From assembly GCA_964035545.1 (NCBI GenBank), contig OZ037766.1, positions 14,125,222 to 14,189,221 on the forward strand: DNA of 64,000 nucleotides. Direction: 5' to 3'. This document shows positions 14,601 through 26,479 of this stretch, in pieces (the stretch's first letter is position 1; the number at the start of each line of letters is the position of its first letter). The notes beneath the pieces are model-generated. The model saw only the letters and a list, made by a program, of their open reading frames with translations. It did not search any database and had not been told where the DNA came from. This DNA is from Bugula neritina. Taxonomy: Eukaryota > Bryozoa > Gymnolaemata > Cheilostomatida > Bugulidae. The translations under genes and the position numbers were made by a program.

Positions 14601-16993
14601 TATTATTGCTTTAGAGTATGTTGATAAAAAAGTAATTTGTGAGCTTTATTGTTTGAAAATTTCACCTGTTTTTGAGGAGGTGAGACCAGAAAAATATGTC
14701 GTGCATCAATTTATAATCCAAATTTTAATGCTTTAATGTTGACTTATTAACAACAAAGTATTAATATTCTATTTAATAAATTTTTGGTTTAATTCTGTAT
14801 ATTGAGTCAGTATGGCGTAAGGACTGATTTCCTAATGCCCATATACAGCTACACAGCATATAACTTATTTCATAACCAATAAACTGCAGTGAGGATAAAA
14901 CTAAAATAATTCAAAATGTGTCATAGCAGTTTCAATTATTCAAAGATACAACAGTGTTTGAAGTATTGTTTTCAAAACATATAAATTCTAAATTTTGGGT
15001 TATTCCAGATTTAAAATATTGGATGACCTTCAAATAACAAATCATGAAAACATAGTACATTACTACATTAATACTTATCTTTATAACTTACTATTTACTA
15101 GCTTCAATGCCTAGTTGAGCTTTTAATCTGCTCATATTAGCTGGACCACTGAACACACCTCGTTTCATCAAAACTATAAACAACAAAGTTCAATAATAAG
15201 TTTGCAAAAATATAACCAATCACAAAAATTATTATGCATGAAAATTCATTATTATTTAAAGTTTCAAAGCTAAAATTTTATAACACTCAGTAAATCATGA
15301 TATAAAACATTTAAATAAGTTGTACATGTTTCAACTCACTAGCCGCTTTTCTAATGTAATGTTGATAGAGTTGTTCACACACAGTGACAATGTGCACAGC
15401 TATTCTTCGATTCAATTCAACATTTTCCTGTTGCGTCTACAACATATTAGATAAGTTTGTTATTACGTATTCTACTCATTTTCACAGGTTGACAAGCAAT
15501 TATTGTTCTATCTGAGCTCTATTTTCAAATTATAAAATAAAGAAGTATTGCATGTTTTTGAAAAGAATTATCTATTTATATATTTACTTTATTTATACTT
15601 TATAAGTTTTTTTTATATAAATGCTTATTCCTATTATTCCTATTTAGCATGACTAATGCAACAGATACAGGTCCTAGCCTCTTAGCGCATTCCAACTTAC
15701 CAAAAATGGATCATCTATTTGACGTTTAATCTCAGGCCAAATGTGATAGACTTCTGCCACAAGAATCTCAGACTACAACACAAGTAGTACCAAATATTAA
15801 TAGCAAACGTAAATACCTCTGAAAATTGAAAACTTTCTAATATAATATATTTTAAGAACAAGAAAGGCCATTGGTAAAAATATGTAATCATAAAGCTATG
15901 CATCAAAAAGTATAATTTGTATTGAAATATCAGAATAAAAACCCTAAATGGTTCTGCATTTAATAGACTTACTAAATCAGTTTGATCTTCAAGAGATAAA
16001 TAATCTACTTTCTTGTCTGGAGCCACTCTTCTTCTCACATATTTACTCATTTGCTCCCACTCATAAGGCTGTCTTTTAATTTCACGCTAGAATATCATAT
16101 CGTTATTAGTCCATGAATCAATTCAACTCATCTTCTACACAATTTGCACCGGATACAATTTACCAAACAAATGAAAACTTGTATGTCAATAAAAGCTGAT
16201 ATTATAAAGCATGCACTTAATCACAAGTTACTGAAAATTTTGCAACATTCATCTAATTAAATGAATACAGTACAAAATTATTTTACATCTATTGGCGTGA
16301 CAGGCCTCTCCATAATGATTTCTGTCCCAGGACCTGGTACTTGTTCAGATGCATGTGGAGCTAGTATGGTCAAATCAGCTTCTATTCCTTTTTTCTTAGA
16401 TCGTAAGTCTTTCTGTGTAATTTTGAAAGAAACAAATAGTTTAGTTACCGAAATTTCTGCTGTAAAAGTGATTTCAATTTTTACAATAATAGCGTAGCTC
16501 TAATAAGTGTAAAACTTAAACTCTTACTTACATACTCACAAACTTATTTAATTTTATTTAGTTATTATACCTTTAGTTTAGTGCAATTATATGGGTAAAA
16601 AGTTTACATTATCTAACATAAGCCTATAATAACCCAATAAACTGTTAATTGTGAAATCAGAAACTGTTCTGTTACATACATAATGTGTGCTACTTGTGTA
16701 ATATATATTGTTGTGCGGCGCACAATAGTTGCGTGGGTTTTCTAGTGAGTCTAGTTAGTGTGTCAAGTCGACAATAATTCACTGGTAGCCTTTATATGAG
16801 TCTTTATTGTATTAAATATAATCCAAGAAAAATATATCATGTATCACCGTACTACTACTGTATCACATCACTGCTAGTAACAATATGAATTAGCCTGTTT
16901 GCGACCCGCGTGGCTTAACACAGCCGGAAATACTAACAAGAATGTCTGATTGGTAGAGGGCACGTGGGACGTATTTTCCAAGCCCCATTACAA

Positions 16994-17068
<75 letters not shown>

Positions 17069-17361
17069 GAAGCTACAATAAGAGTTACCTGAGAAAAACC
17101 CAGCTTGTCCTCTTTGTACATGCTACTCTCTGGGTCTATTCGCTGATTACTTTTAGTTTTAGATTTAAATTCAGGCATTTTAATTTTTTTAAAAGAGCTG
17201 GAATTTACTGCGCTGTGTGGTGCAGACACAACACTACTGTCTGGCTCATAAGAGTGTCTGCTTGAAGCTGAAGGGGTCTCTCTTGCCATAGAGGTTGAGT
17301 GCCTTGATTGAGTTCCACTACTTGCAGTTTTAATAACTTCTTTTGATATCCCAGAAGGCAT
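2663..17361 (-). CDS. CCDC87: Coiled-coil domain-containing protein 87 (CCDC87) orthologue, 26 coding exons
   Basis: Exons (high to low): 17361-17089, 16412-16287, 16086-15973, 15772-15701, 15436-15340, 15173-15099, 14119-14007, 13654-13583, 12545-12440, 12161-12064, 11806-11771, 11580-11404, 11255-11121, 10945-10845, 10657-10594, 10393-10292, 9520-9404, 8125-7959, 5927-5876, 5258-5076, 4439-4211, 4030-3810, 3668-3519, 3436-3260, 3123-3043, 2812-2663. All phases agree and the sum is 1,095 residues plus stop. Blocks matching vertebrate CCDC87 as I remember it: CEQLYQHYI, RGVFSG, LPPLL, VRTSDIRVSERV, MAIKYSS, ISAWEAATSLI, SDPNRFF and the final RPYLDKM..MLYWLQ. Vertebrate CCDC87 is a testis/sperm protein linked to acrosome function. 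This one is longer than the human protein (about 850), with a disordered Ser-rich N-terminus. The ATG at 17361 begins exon 1; an upstream 5' UTR exon is possible. The exon 6/7 junction (15099/14119) is the least certain. The intron after 11404 starts with GC. Confidence 0.9.
8936..9153. repeat. Tandem minisatellite in a CCDC87 intron
   Basis: The left part has about six copies of a 16-18 bp unit resembling GTGTACTGTATATAGT. It passes into two copies of a roughly 33-bp unit containing TATTTTGCTTTGTATATATT. Units differ by single substitutions. The array lies between exons 17 and 18 of CCDC87. The open frame read through it on the minus strand is a repeat by-product. Confidence 0.8.
16997..17064. 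repeat. (AT)n microsatellite
   Basis: An uninterrupted AT dinucleotide run of about 34 units lies in the first coding intron of CCDC87, just downstream of exon 1 on the minus strand. Its length probably varies between individuals. Confidence 0.95.
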
Positions 17362-17869
17362 TGTCAGTTTAGGTAAGCAAATCTCAAAAAACTAAAAATA
17401 AATATTTGAACAGATTCATTCACAATCAGATGAATTTATTACTTGAGAGTAAAGACAAAAAATATATTATTCAAGTTATTTATGAGTTTGGGTTTGGCGT
17501 GTTAGTTAACAAGTATGTAAAAATATAATATATTCTATAAGATTTTTCATTTAGAACACAATATTTTTATTATAAATTTCTCCATTAAGACACCTACCTC
17601 TTAAGGCTAATTACTATACTGATAATCAGAAGCAGTGAGACAAAAAATAGGCTTACTAAAATTAAAGATGAATAAACACACGTGTGATGTGCTATTAATA
17701 TCTATATTATTGTTTTTAATGTAGCAATATAATAGAAGTTTACTGATATTCATATTTCTCTTAACTTCACAAGCGCTAACAACAGTGATACTGACACTCA
17801 CAATGACAGCATGAATATTAAAGTCTTGTAAATGTAGGTAAAATAGTCACTGATTGTCAAAGTATAACA

Positions 17870-19460
17870 ATATAAATATGTGCTTATACTTATAGTTATA
17901 TAAACAACACAAATAGTAATACCAAGCACTAACTCAGCAACTGAAATTAAACAATATAATTATAAAATCCCTATATTAATAAATCTGATAATGAACATGA
18001 TGATCATAATAATAATATCATAGTGATAAGACTAATAATGATACTGATCATCAATAAATCATCATCTTAGTTATAGTATAAGTAATACCAATACTAAGAG
18101 TAAGACTAACAGTAACTGTAAGTCTAATTACTAATACTCAGTAATAGTAATACTGATACTAATAGTAATAGTATTCATCTTTAAAAAAAAACCTCTATAT
18201 GTTAGCTAGTCTTATACATTTACAAGAAATCTAAAACTAGTAACTGATATAGGTATCTAATTTTGCTTACTTTTACAAATAACTTACTTGTAAACTTAGA
18301 CTTTCAAAGCACTAACAAATTGCTATTACTTTTAACTTTACTTTAAAATGCCCAATAATAAGAAGGCAGGTGCGTTTTTGCACCTGGTAACAAAGCGGAT
18401 ATCCGCTTAAAAATGAAAATGGCAGCCCCCTTAAACACGGATACACAATCCTCAAACTCAATCACATTGACTCAATAACAAATAGTCAATGACAATCACA
18501 GTGACCAAATTAGAATTGAACATCAACACGACTGTGAAAACTATAAAATTGTTAATAATGGTTTATAATTAGTATTTATAATTGAGTTTTCATTAATTAC
18601 GAATTGATTTTTTAGTGTTTTTACGCTAAGGCTAATGACCACCGATAATCATAATGATAATGACTATCACTATGAGTATGAGTAATGACTGATGAGTAAT
18701 CAGTAATGGCAATGCTATCAGTATCACTCAGTGTCAGTATCTCTATCTGCTATCATTATGAGTGTCATTATGATTATTACTATACCTATCGGCTATCAGT
18801 ATCACCATGATATTGATAATCGTAATGGTGATGACTGTTCTGGTGTTCAACTTCATGACATGGTGATGGGCTTTCATTTTCAGTTTCGCTCAATTTCATT
18901 TACTGCTTTAGTCTTACTAACTCTAACTTTAAGGGTAAGATAGAGACTCAACTTGAAATACTAATACTAAGTCTAATGAAAACTGAATTGAAGTAGCTCG
19001 TAAGAGTTAGTCCAACAGTGACTCATCAGTTTCGCGTTGAAGTTTACCTTGGTATAGTTCTCTACTCATACTCGTACTTTTGGTGATGCTCATACTGATA
19101 ATGATATTAGTGATAGTCACCATGATAGTGATACTAATAGTCATAGTGGTACTAATACTAATACTGTAATAGTAATAGTAACGGCTGTGCTCATAGTGAT
19201 AGGAATGCTCTTACTGCTAAGGTCATAAATCCTCATTTTCAAGTATTATGATAATGGTTTCAACTTGATCTACACCCTAACAGATATTAGTATTCGTATG
19301 CTATTAGTATTATTTGATTTCAAATTAATGCTTATACTTATAGTTATACTCTCTAAAGTTCATCATCATGATCTTGGTATCACTATGAGTGTAACTGCAA
19401 GATTGATTATAAACGTAATGAAAATAATGATCAATACAAATATATTGATAACCATAACCA
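17870..19460. repeat. Degenerate hexamer array in the CCDC87/TRMO divergent gap
   Basis: About 1.6 kb is built from imperfect 6-bp units, for example AGTAAT, ACCAAT, ACTAAG, AGTAAG, ACTAAC and AGTAAC around 18075-18110, and AATACT, AATAGT and GATAGT around 19085-19160. One position is always G or C while the rest stay A/T-biased. Patches switch between the ASTAAN and NTTAST orientations, and pieces between them (for example 18300-18600) are less repetitive. There is no coding potential. Similar arrays occur at 26480-27560 and 41560-43760. Confidence 0.75.
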
Positions 19461-19596
19461 TCCAGATTTTTTATTTGCATGAAAATAATTGTCGCTACTA
19501 ATTGTAGTGACCAGTCTCACTTTTTGTATTGCAATGTATTTTAGAGTACTAATATCAGATTTTGAGCGATTCTTACATATGCTGGATTTGGTCGCA

Positions 19597-22000
19597 ATGG
19601 CAACTGTGCAGAATAAAAATTTAGAAGTGGACACAGGTGTTTACTGTTTTATTAGTTTTTTACCCTTTCCAAATTTCTATTTTTATATTAATGAGTTATC
19701 GTTAAGGATGTATTCTATATTGTGTAAGTAACGTAAAAATTAATCACCTAAGCTTAATCTGAAGCTCGTTTATTAACTGCAACTTGTTTGCACTAATTTT
19801 CCTAAATATTTGGTTCTAAAAAACTTTGTTGTCATTAGCATTGTTTTCAATCATCTACAAGAAGGCTGTACAACGTGAGTTTGAGTGACATTAAGATTTA
19901 GCGCTGGTATTTAAAATAAAGTGGTTTCTTTATTTTGAGGACATAAACTTGTGTAATTTTAATTGCCCAGTTTATGTGAAATGTTGTATTACTATCATAA
20001 ATTTACGCAATTTGCTCATTGATTTTGTTGAATTAAGTATTTTTCATGTTCATTGTTCTTTTAATCAGGTGCTTCCTACCAATTCACTCCGATTGGAATA
20101 TTGAAAAGTGTGTTTCAGCATAAAAACGGGACTCCTCGTCAGCCGACAGTATGCGGCTCATCAAGGGCTGCTCTTACCGTAAGCAAGTCAATCTTCAACA
20201 ATCCCGAACACAGCTTACAAGGCTTAAGTGAATACTCTCATGTCTGGTAATGAAATTGAAGGTTTTAGTCACCTAACACCCAATTTTTGGGATGTACTCA
20301 ATTTATCTAGCATAAAAATAATATGTGCATCAAAAAATTATATAAAAAAGTATAGAAGAGCAAATTTTTTTGTGAAGGCATTCATTGACTTTGAAAGATA
20401 TCTTTTAAGTGGTTTTTGTCTTTACATTGCATAATTTGTTTTACAGAGCATTATTATACAATCTATAAACATCAACCCTTTTGAGAAGTTTTAGGTAACA
20501 GAAAACTTTTAATTAAATTTATGTTTGCCTAACATTTCTTGAGCTTCTGTTATAATTGTATACAATTTCACTAAAAATAACTGGTTGTGTTTCTGCTGCT
20601 CTTTAGCATACTAATTGCAGCATTGGATTCTGATTTGCTATAGATTATTCATCGAAGATTAAAAGAGAAAGGAGCAATTTTTCAAATTTATTAAGAAGAA
20701 AGTTTTCTTTAAAAATTTCTGAAACTGCTAATACGTGTGCTTGTGCCAAAATATTTATCTCAGAAAAAAATGAAACTCATGCTAGCAATAGTCTTCACAC
20801 AGACCTCAAATTTCTACTGATTTTATGTGCTTTCTTTCCATCTTGGAGACTCCCCCTTGTACTTGGTGGGAGGAGACAACTTCAAATTATAAATGACCCT
20901 AAAGGGACATGTGAAAAGAGTCTATTCTATAATTTCTGTTAGCAGTTAGTAATAAATTGTAATTTTTGCAGGATTATATTTGTGTTTCACTTAAATAACA
21001 ACCAATGTACTAAAGCCAAAGTAAAGGTTCCTCGACTTAATGGAAGAAAACGTGGTCTGTTTGCCACTAGATGTCCCTACCGCCCGGTGCCTATTGGTCT
21101 TACTTTAGCTAAAATTGAAAGTGTTACAGGTAAGCGATGTTGTGTATAACAAAGTGTTTGTAGGAAAGTGTGTATAGCAAAGTGTGTGTAGCAAAGTGTA
21201 CATTCCTGCTCATTGTACTCACTCTAGTTCTCTGGGGTTTATTGAAAGTTTTTTGGCACCAGAACTCGTATAATACTTTGCCAATTCTTATTCTGCATTC
21301 CTTCTGCTCTTTAAATGATGCAGTTTTCAGTTTCTTAGATATATCTTTTTTTTAATTTGATATTTGGTTTGTAGATGAAACTGTGTGGTTCTCTGGTGTT
21401 GATATTGTCGATGGAACACCTATACTGGATATCAAGCCCTATATACCTGAATACGACCGCCCTGTTGAGCTGGTACACAATCGTACAGAAGGTGTTTCTA
21501 TGTGTGAAACTATTGATGTAGCCAATGAAAAAGAACTAACAGAGAAGACATTTTCTGAACAGCCTAGAGACCGCATTAACAATTCATCCTATCAGCTCTC
21601 TCCTGTAAAAGAGCAATGTGCTGATTTTTCAAACAATTGTGTTCAGTCAGCTGATTGGATAGATGAATGTAGAGTGAATAAATCAGTGTTGTCTGTGGAG
21701 TTTACCCCTCGTGCCCTCAGAGAATTGGATAAATTTTCGCCTGATAGTACATCTGAATACGGTTTAAAGTTGTTTCAGTCAAATAGTGAAGCTAGACAGG
21801 CTATAGTGGACGTGCTACTTGCTGACCCACGGTCTGCGTATCGGAGACAATCATGTGTGGACAGGTTATACTACTTTACCATAGACTCCATTCATGTTAC
21901 TTGCTGGTTTGATGGTACATTAGCTGAAGTACTGAAAGTTCAGCCTATACTGGCCAATAGCACTCTTCAGTCATCTTTATATGATAATAATATTTTATAG
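19597..22000 (+). CDS. TRMO: tRNA (adenine(37)-N6)-methyltransferase TRMO
   Basis: TRMO uses SAM to N6-methylate the t6A-modified A37 of tRNAs, next to the anticodon. Exons: 19597-19636, 20069-20246, 20972-21129, 21375-22000, with phases 1, 2 and 1; the total is 333 residues plus stop. Exon 2 carries the start of the TsaA/TrmO fold (FTPIGILKS, KNGTPRQP, FNNPEHSL, SHVW). Exon 3 has FVFHLN, VPRLNG, RGLFATRCPYRP and IGLTLAKIE. Exon 4 has SGVDIVDGTPILDIKPYIPEY. After a Ser/Asn-rich linker comes the eukaryotic C-terminal domain (VLLADPRSAYRR, LYYFTIDSIHVTCWF, EVLKVQP). Exon 1 is inferred: its ATG, 13 codons and single leftover G fit the phase of exon 2, with a GTGTTT donor; an in-frame ATG at 19579 is an alternative. 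It is head-to-head with CCDC87, separated by the hexamer array. It is shorter than human TRMO as I recall it (about 440), mainly at the N-terminus and in the linker. Confidence 0.93.
20640..20945. repeat. Copy of a dispersed repeat (second copy near 51400-51640)
   Basis: Inside TRMO intron 2 a stretch centred on 20727-20765 is nearly the same as 51441-51479 (shared words GTGTGCTT and CCAAAATAT, then ATCTC). Both continue into a purine-rich GGGAGGA/GGGAGGACAC block and an AAGAGTCTATT/AAGGTCTATT block in the same order. No coding or TIR structure is seen, so the class is unknown. Confidence 0.55.
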
Positions 22001-23294
22001 TATTTTCAAAATATATGCCTCTCTTGCAATGTCATTCTTTTATGCAAAATTTCCTACTTTTCCTACCATACCTTCTGTTAAACAACAAGTTCAGATTACG
22101 TCAAGGTAGTATAGTATCATTGTTAAAAACAGGATTGCCAGGTAGTTAGACCATGGAAGTGAGATTGTATAACTTCTATGTATCCCTTGTTAGAACAAAA
22201 GTAATAGTAATTTGTTTACATTAGCATGTAATTGTAATTAGTTACATTACTTTTTGCCTGTAATTATAATTGTAATTGACTAATTTTCATGTAATTGTAA
22301 TTAATTACATTCACATGTAATTGACCCCAACCCTGCAGTCTAGACAGTGTTATTTAATGGCTGCGCAATACAAAGACATAGTCATACATGTACACTCTAA
22401 GCATCTTGCTTTCTCTAATGCTAGTATTCATATATAATTGAGCTGCAGCACTCCCAAGTATGTAAACAGAAAGTTTCATGGCTTAAAAGAACTAGCTACT
22501 AGTTTTCACATATATTTAGAATACTGAATTTAATGTTGCAAAACTTAAAATCAGTTTGTGCTAAAAAGGCCACAATGAAATAATGTGTTATTTAATCAAG
22601 CGAAGCAGCTCATTACCTAAATTACTAGCTCTACATAAAAACAGTATTAAAAGACGCTGAGCTCAACAATATCATATATGGTTATACATTCAAACAATTT
22701 TTAGCCACAGATTTATTGTGCACATATATATCTAATATGTTTTTTAAAGATCAAACTAGTTTAGTCATAAATTATAATTCAAGGGTATAATATAATACTT
22801 TGGTAAAGCAAAAGCATACAAAATTTTTTTAATGAAATTGTATGTAAGCAGTTGAATAGAAATAATTGTTTAAGGTTCATCTTATTAGCTATTTTGTTGG
22901 CAAATTTTATAATTATGTCACTTTATTTCAAGCAGTAAGTTGCTCAATATATAGCATATATAATTTATTTCAATAAAATATGTTTTGCTATACATGTGTG
23001 ATTAATTGAAATAAATGAGGCTCATCCCACAAGATCAGAAGACTCCGGGTGTACGTGCATATATACAAATTACTACTAGATGTAGTTCTTCTTTTAGAGA
23101 CATATGTACAAATGATGTGATAAAAGTATGCATACTAATAATGTGTATACTGTATACATATGTGCAATCATGGTAATAAACACATAGCCTACTATAATAG
23201 ACACATACAAACAAAAGTCAATTATAGCTGGTGCTTCAATAAAGAAAATATTGACCACATTTTACTGTAAAACAAGATTTAACAGCCTTTAAGG
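22001..23294. other. Intergenic AT-rich DNA with a TGTAATTACA-type repeat at 22190-22330
   Basis: This lies between TRMO and the unidentified minus-strand gene. At 22190-22330 short palindromic words (GTAATTA and TGTAATTGTAATTA) recur five or six times. The rest shows no gene or clear structure. Confidence 0.6.
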
Positions 23295-24932
23295 CTATTT
23301 TCTATTTAATCTAACTTTGAGGCAATAGATTTTGTTTAGTCTATAAGATATAGCTTCAGTGTCACTGTCATTACTATTCTTAACTTTCCTTATGATGCTG
23401 TGGAGTACATTGTACAATGCAGATTTGGAAGTTGTCTCCTTAGTACTGATTGGAGAGACAACTTCCTCATACTCTTCCTTTTTAATATCTTCCAATGTTT
23501 TCCAAACACACATACTTCATAATTAAAGCCATCTCTGCCAATAGCACTCTTTACTTTTATCATGAAGACTTCCATATCTATAACTTCATCTGAATTTCTA
23601 AAAAAGGGTTTTATAAATTATCAGATTGGCTTGCATGCAGATAACTGGCAATGAATGTATATTTCATGTGTATAATCCATATACAACAGGTATAATTTAA
23701 AAGTGTATTCCATGCCTTCTGCCCATAACACACTACAGTCGAAACGCGACTGTGGCGGCCATTTTGGAGCTGCTTGCGCATGCCTTCAACGTCACGTCCT
23801 ACTTTTTGCTGGTCACACTACAGTTCACTACGAACGATGAAAGCTAACTGTCTCTAGTCTCGCAGTAAACTTTTAAACCAATAGGAATGCCATAAACCAG
23901 TTTCTGCAGTATCCACAGTAACCAACAATTAATCTTAGCGCAATTTTTTGAGATTTACTAGCATAATTTAATAAGATTTTCTAGTTATTTTTATTCTAAT
24001 TTACTAGCTTCAATTATTCAAAATTACTAGCTTTATTTAATGATATTACTTAGCTTTATTCAAGCTCATTCACTAGCCTAAAGAACTAAATAGTTATAGT
24101 ACGCTAATAAAATTCAACCAAATTAGAAAAACTAAATATGCAGATAAAATTTAGCAAAATTTATCTAATGAATACTTATTTTCATGATTTATTGAAACTT
24201 TCATACATAACTTCATCATAATTATTTTAAAAGTAAATTAATATAATTTTCGAAGAATCAAATAATAATGCTCGCTAGTAGCACGTGGAAAAAGTAAAAG
24301 CACTTAACCAATCAGGGTTTACCTGGCCAGTCAGTGATTGGCTGATCGCTCAACTTCAGCGATGACAGTTGAACATGTTGAACTTTCATCGCATCGCGAA
24401 AAACTGACAGTTGCGTTCAGTTGTGACGTCACAGAGGTCAACGCTTAGCCTCGAAAACGCGTTCAAGATGGCCGTTTTGACTGTAGTGTGGCAGCCCCAT
24501 TATGCTTTCTACTGTAATGCTCAGTACATTGCATCATCTATTACGTATAGCATTACGTAACAACTAGCGTAACTTATCTTAAATATTTAAACATTGATTT
24601 GTGATTGAGTAAAAAGTTTCAGCCTAGGATAAAGTTCTACACACTCCGGCTTTAAAAAATAAATACTATGAATGTTGCTCTAATAATTATATAACCATAG
24701 ACGGAGACAAGATAATAATATTATTAGGGTATAAACTGTTTACTTCAAGCTTTGAAAAAAATTGCAATAAACTTACTCAGTAAGAGTGTAGGTCTCATTT
24801 AAACCAGTAGTCAGAGGATAATTATCAGGAAGTGAATATTTTCTAGAATAAATTTTATGAAGAATATATAATTCAATATTATGTCCGAGAGCAGAGGCAA
24901 TAGAATAATCAGCTTGCTCCACCAAGAGACAG
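23295..24932 (-). CDS. Unidentified gene piece, at least two exons, apparent frameshift
   Basis: Minus-strand exon 24932-24777 (acceptor CTTTACAG, donor GTAAGT) encodes a segment with [13 protein letters not shown] and [13 protein letters not shown] and ends in phase 2. It joins in frame to 23597-23516 (acceptor TTTTTTAG), which contains [19 protein letters not shown], giving [12 protein letters not shown] across the junction. Just after this the coding-like frame shifts: a Glu/Lys-rich frame beginning [16 protein letters not shown] runs from 23513 to a stop at 23295. GTATGT at the junction could be a donor, but no room remains for an intron before that frame. It is therefore either a frameshifted allele, a pseudogene, or two alternative ends. 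I do not recognise the protein. The 5' end is missing; upstream exons would lie beyond the AT microsatellite at 25029. A TIR element fills the intron. Confidence 0.4.
23729..24490. mobile_element. MITE-like DNA transposon with imperfect TIRs
   Basis: The left end CACACTACAGTC is matched in inverted form by GACTGTAGTGTG at the right end. The similarity continues inward through an AAACG word and a GGCCATTTTG / GGCCATCTTG word. Internally the CACACTACAGT motif recurs at about 23816. GC-rich subterminal blocks, including a perfect TGACGTCA at about 24425, stand out from the AT-rich surroundings. No transposase frame is present, so it is non-autonomous. Target duplications are not clear. It lies in an intron of the unidentified minus-strand gene. 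Confidence 0.7.
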
Positions 24933-25025
24933 CTGTAAAGTGAACTTTTAGTTATTTTGATTGTTGAACTAGTCGAAAGACACAACGTATACCATTTAAA
25001 TTTAGTCATTGTTGACATCATGCTA

Positions 25026-25028
<3 letters not shown>

Positions 25029-25108
<80 letters not shown>

Positions 25109-25129
25109 AATCTGTATACATATATATAA

Positions 25130-25194
<65 letters not shown>

Positions 25195-25349
25195 TATATA
25201 TATATATATTTATATATATATATATATTTATATATATTTATATATATGTATATTTATATATATATATATATTTATGTATATTTATATATATATATATATT
25301 TATATATATTTATATATATGTATATTTATATATATACATATAAATATAA
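25029..25349. repeat. Compound AT microsatellite with TATATTTATATA variants
   Basis: Two long AT runs (about 25029-25105 and 25135-25191) are followed by an array of TATATATTTA variants to about 25345. All long open frames here on either strand are Ile/Tyr repeats with no biological meaning. Confidence 0.95.
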
Positions 25350-25735
25350 TAGTCCTGATAGGTATGATGTAGCGTACGCTGTACAGCCATTCCAGTACAG
25401 TGACTGTAATACTGCTCTACAATACTAAGTACAGCAGGGCATGGTGGTTAATCTAGGATTCTTAGCAAATTGTCTAGCTCACAGAGAAACCAGTGATCAA
25501 GATTTTAGCTGCCTGGCCTGTCACAAACCCGACCAATACCATAAAGAAGTTGGCCAAAATAATCTTTCAGTAAACATATTTTGCAATATACTAATATTCT
25601 TATAGCCTGCAAGTGTCAACCAGTCCTCTAAAATCTAGCCAATCAGAGTCATGTATAATAGTGCCTCACCATTACTCAACTCCCAGAAAATCCACTCACT
25701 TGCCACAATGTCTATAAAAAAATATCAAATATGTT

Positions 25736-25736
<1 letters not shown>

Positions 25737-25808
<72 letters not shown>
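25737..25808. repeat. (GCA/CAG)24 trinucleotide repeat
   Basis: Exactly 72 bases of uninterrupted GCA follow ATGTTA at 25731 and end at a CAAG. Read from that ATG it would give a poly-Ala peptide that stops after about 19 further residues; in the other + frames it would be poly-Gln or poly-Ser. No flanking exon evidence supports translation, so it is taken as intergenic. Confidence 0.95.
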
Positions 25809-25809
<1 letters not shown>

Positions 25810-26479
25810 GAGTTGTGGGAAATTGTACTGGGGTATTTTCGCAGGCATGCCATTTTTGAACACTTTGTTTAAAAGTTTATAAAAATGAACCTAGACTCAT
25901 AAATTTAAAATATGAAACTAAATAATAAATGTAGCAAAAGTTGCACAACTATTTTTAGAAGCATGTATTTTGCACGTGAACTTGCAGATTTCTATATATA
26001 AGTTACAATGGTGAGATATTAGAGTTGGAATACACAAGTTTGTGATTGGCCGAGTTTTACGTGATCTGTTAGCATTGAGTTGTCTCCTCAACACTTTGTA
26101 AGTCCAATTGTTGGCTGAGAAAGTTTAGCACAATGATAGGATAATATTACTAAACTTGGTACCCGAGTTTCTGTTATGTATAATTTACAGAAAACGTACA
26201 AAGTTTGCACAGACATCGTTGTTCCAACTACAAACCCTGAACTGGAGACCCGAACCACTGCATTCAATAACCGCCAAACAGGTGCTGCTTCAAACGATAT
26301 TCAAATTCATAGCCACTGGTCAGCTCGCACCGAACTGACACTGTGCAAGTCAAAGGTCAAGTTCCCTGAATAAAAATCGCGGATTCACCACTGCATCGTT
26401 ATAATTATTTAGTTTTGAACAGCTAGTCTTGGAGTGCTGAAACAACTGTTAGGTCATTTTTTTATCAATAATTATAGTT
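25809..26479. other. Intergenic; short coding-looking patch at 26176-26373
   Basis: Most of this stretch has no structure. A less AT-rich patch at 26176-26373 carries a 65-codon frame following a TTTACAG, and could be a stray terminal exon or repeat fragment. I do not recognise its product and do not call it a gene. Confidence 0.3.

Noticed and set aside
15092-15099. Stronger GTAAGT donor for CCDC87 exon 6
   Set aside because: It would end the exon in phase 2, whereas both exon 7 acceptors need phase 1; GTAAAT at 15098 keeps the frame.
24957-25428. Long Ile/Tyr frames on both strands
   Set aside because: Translations of AT dinucleotide repeats; only the part below 24932 on the minus strand has exon-like signals.
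26156-26373. Two overlapping 60-65 codon + frames
   Set aside because: The second looks somewhat coding-like, but there is no partner exon, and I do not recognise it.
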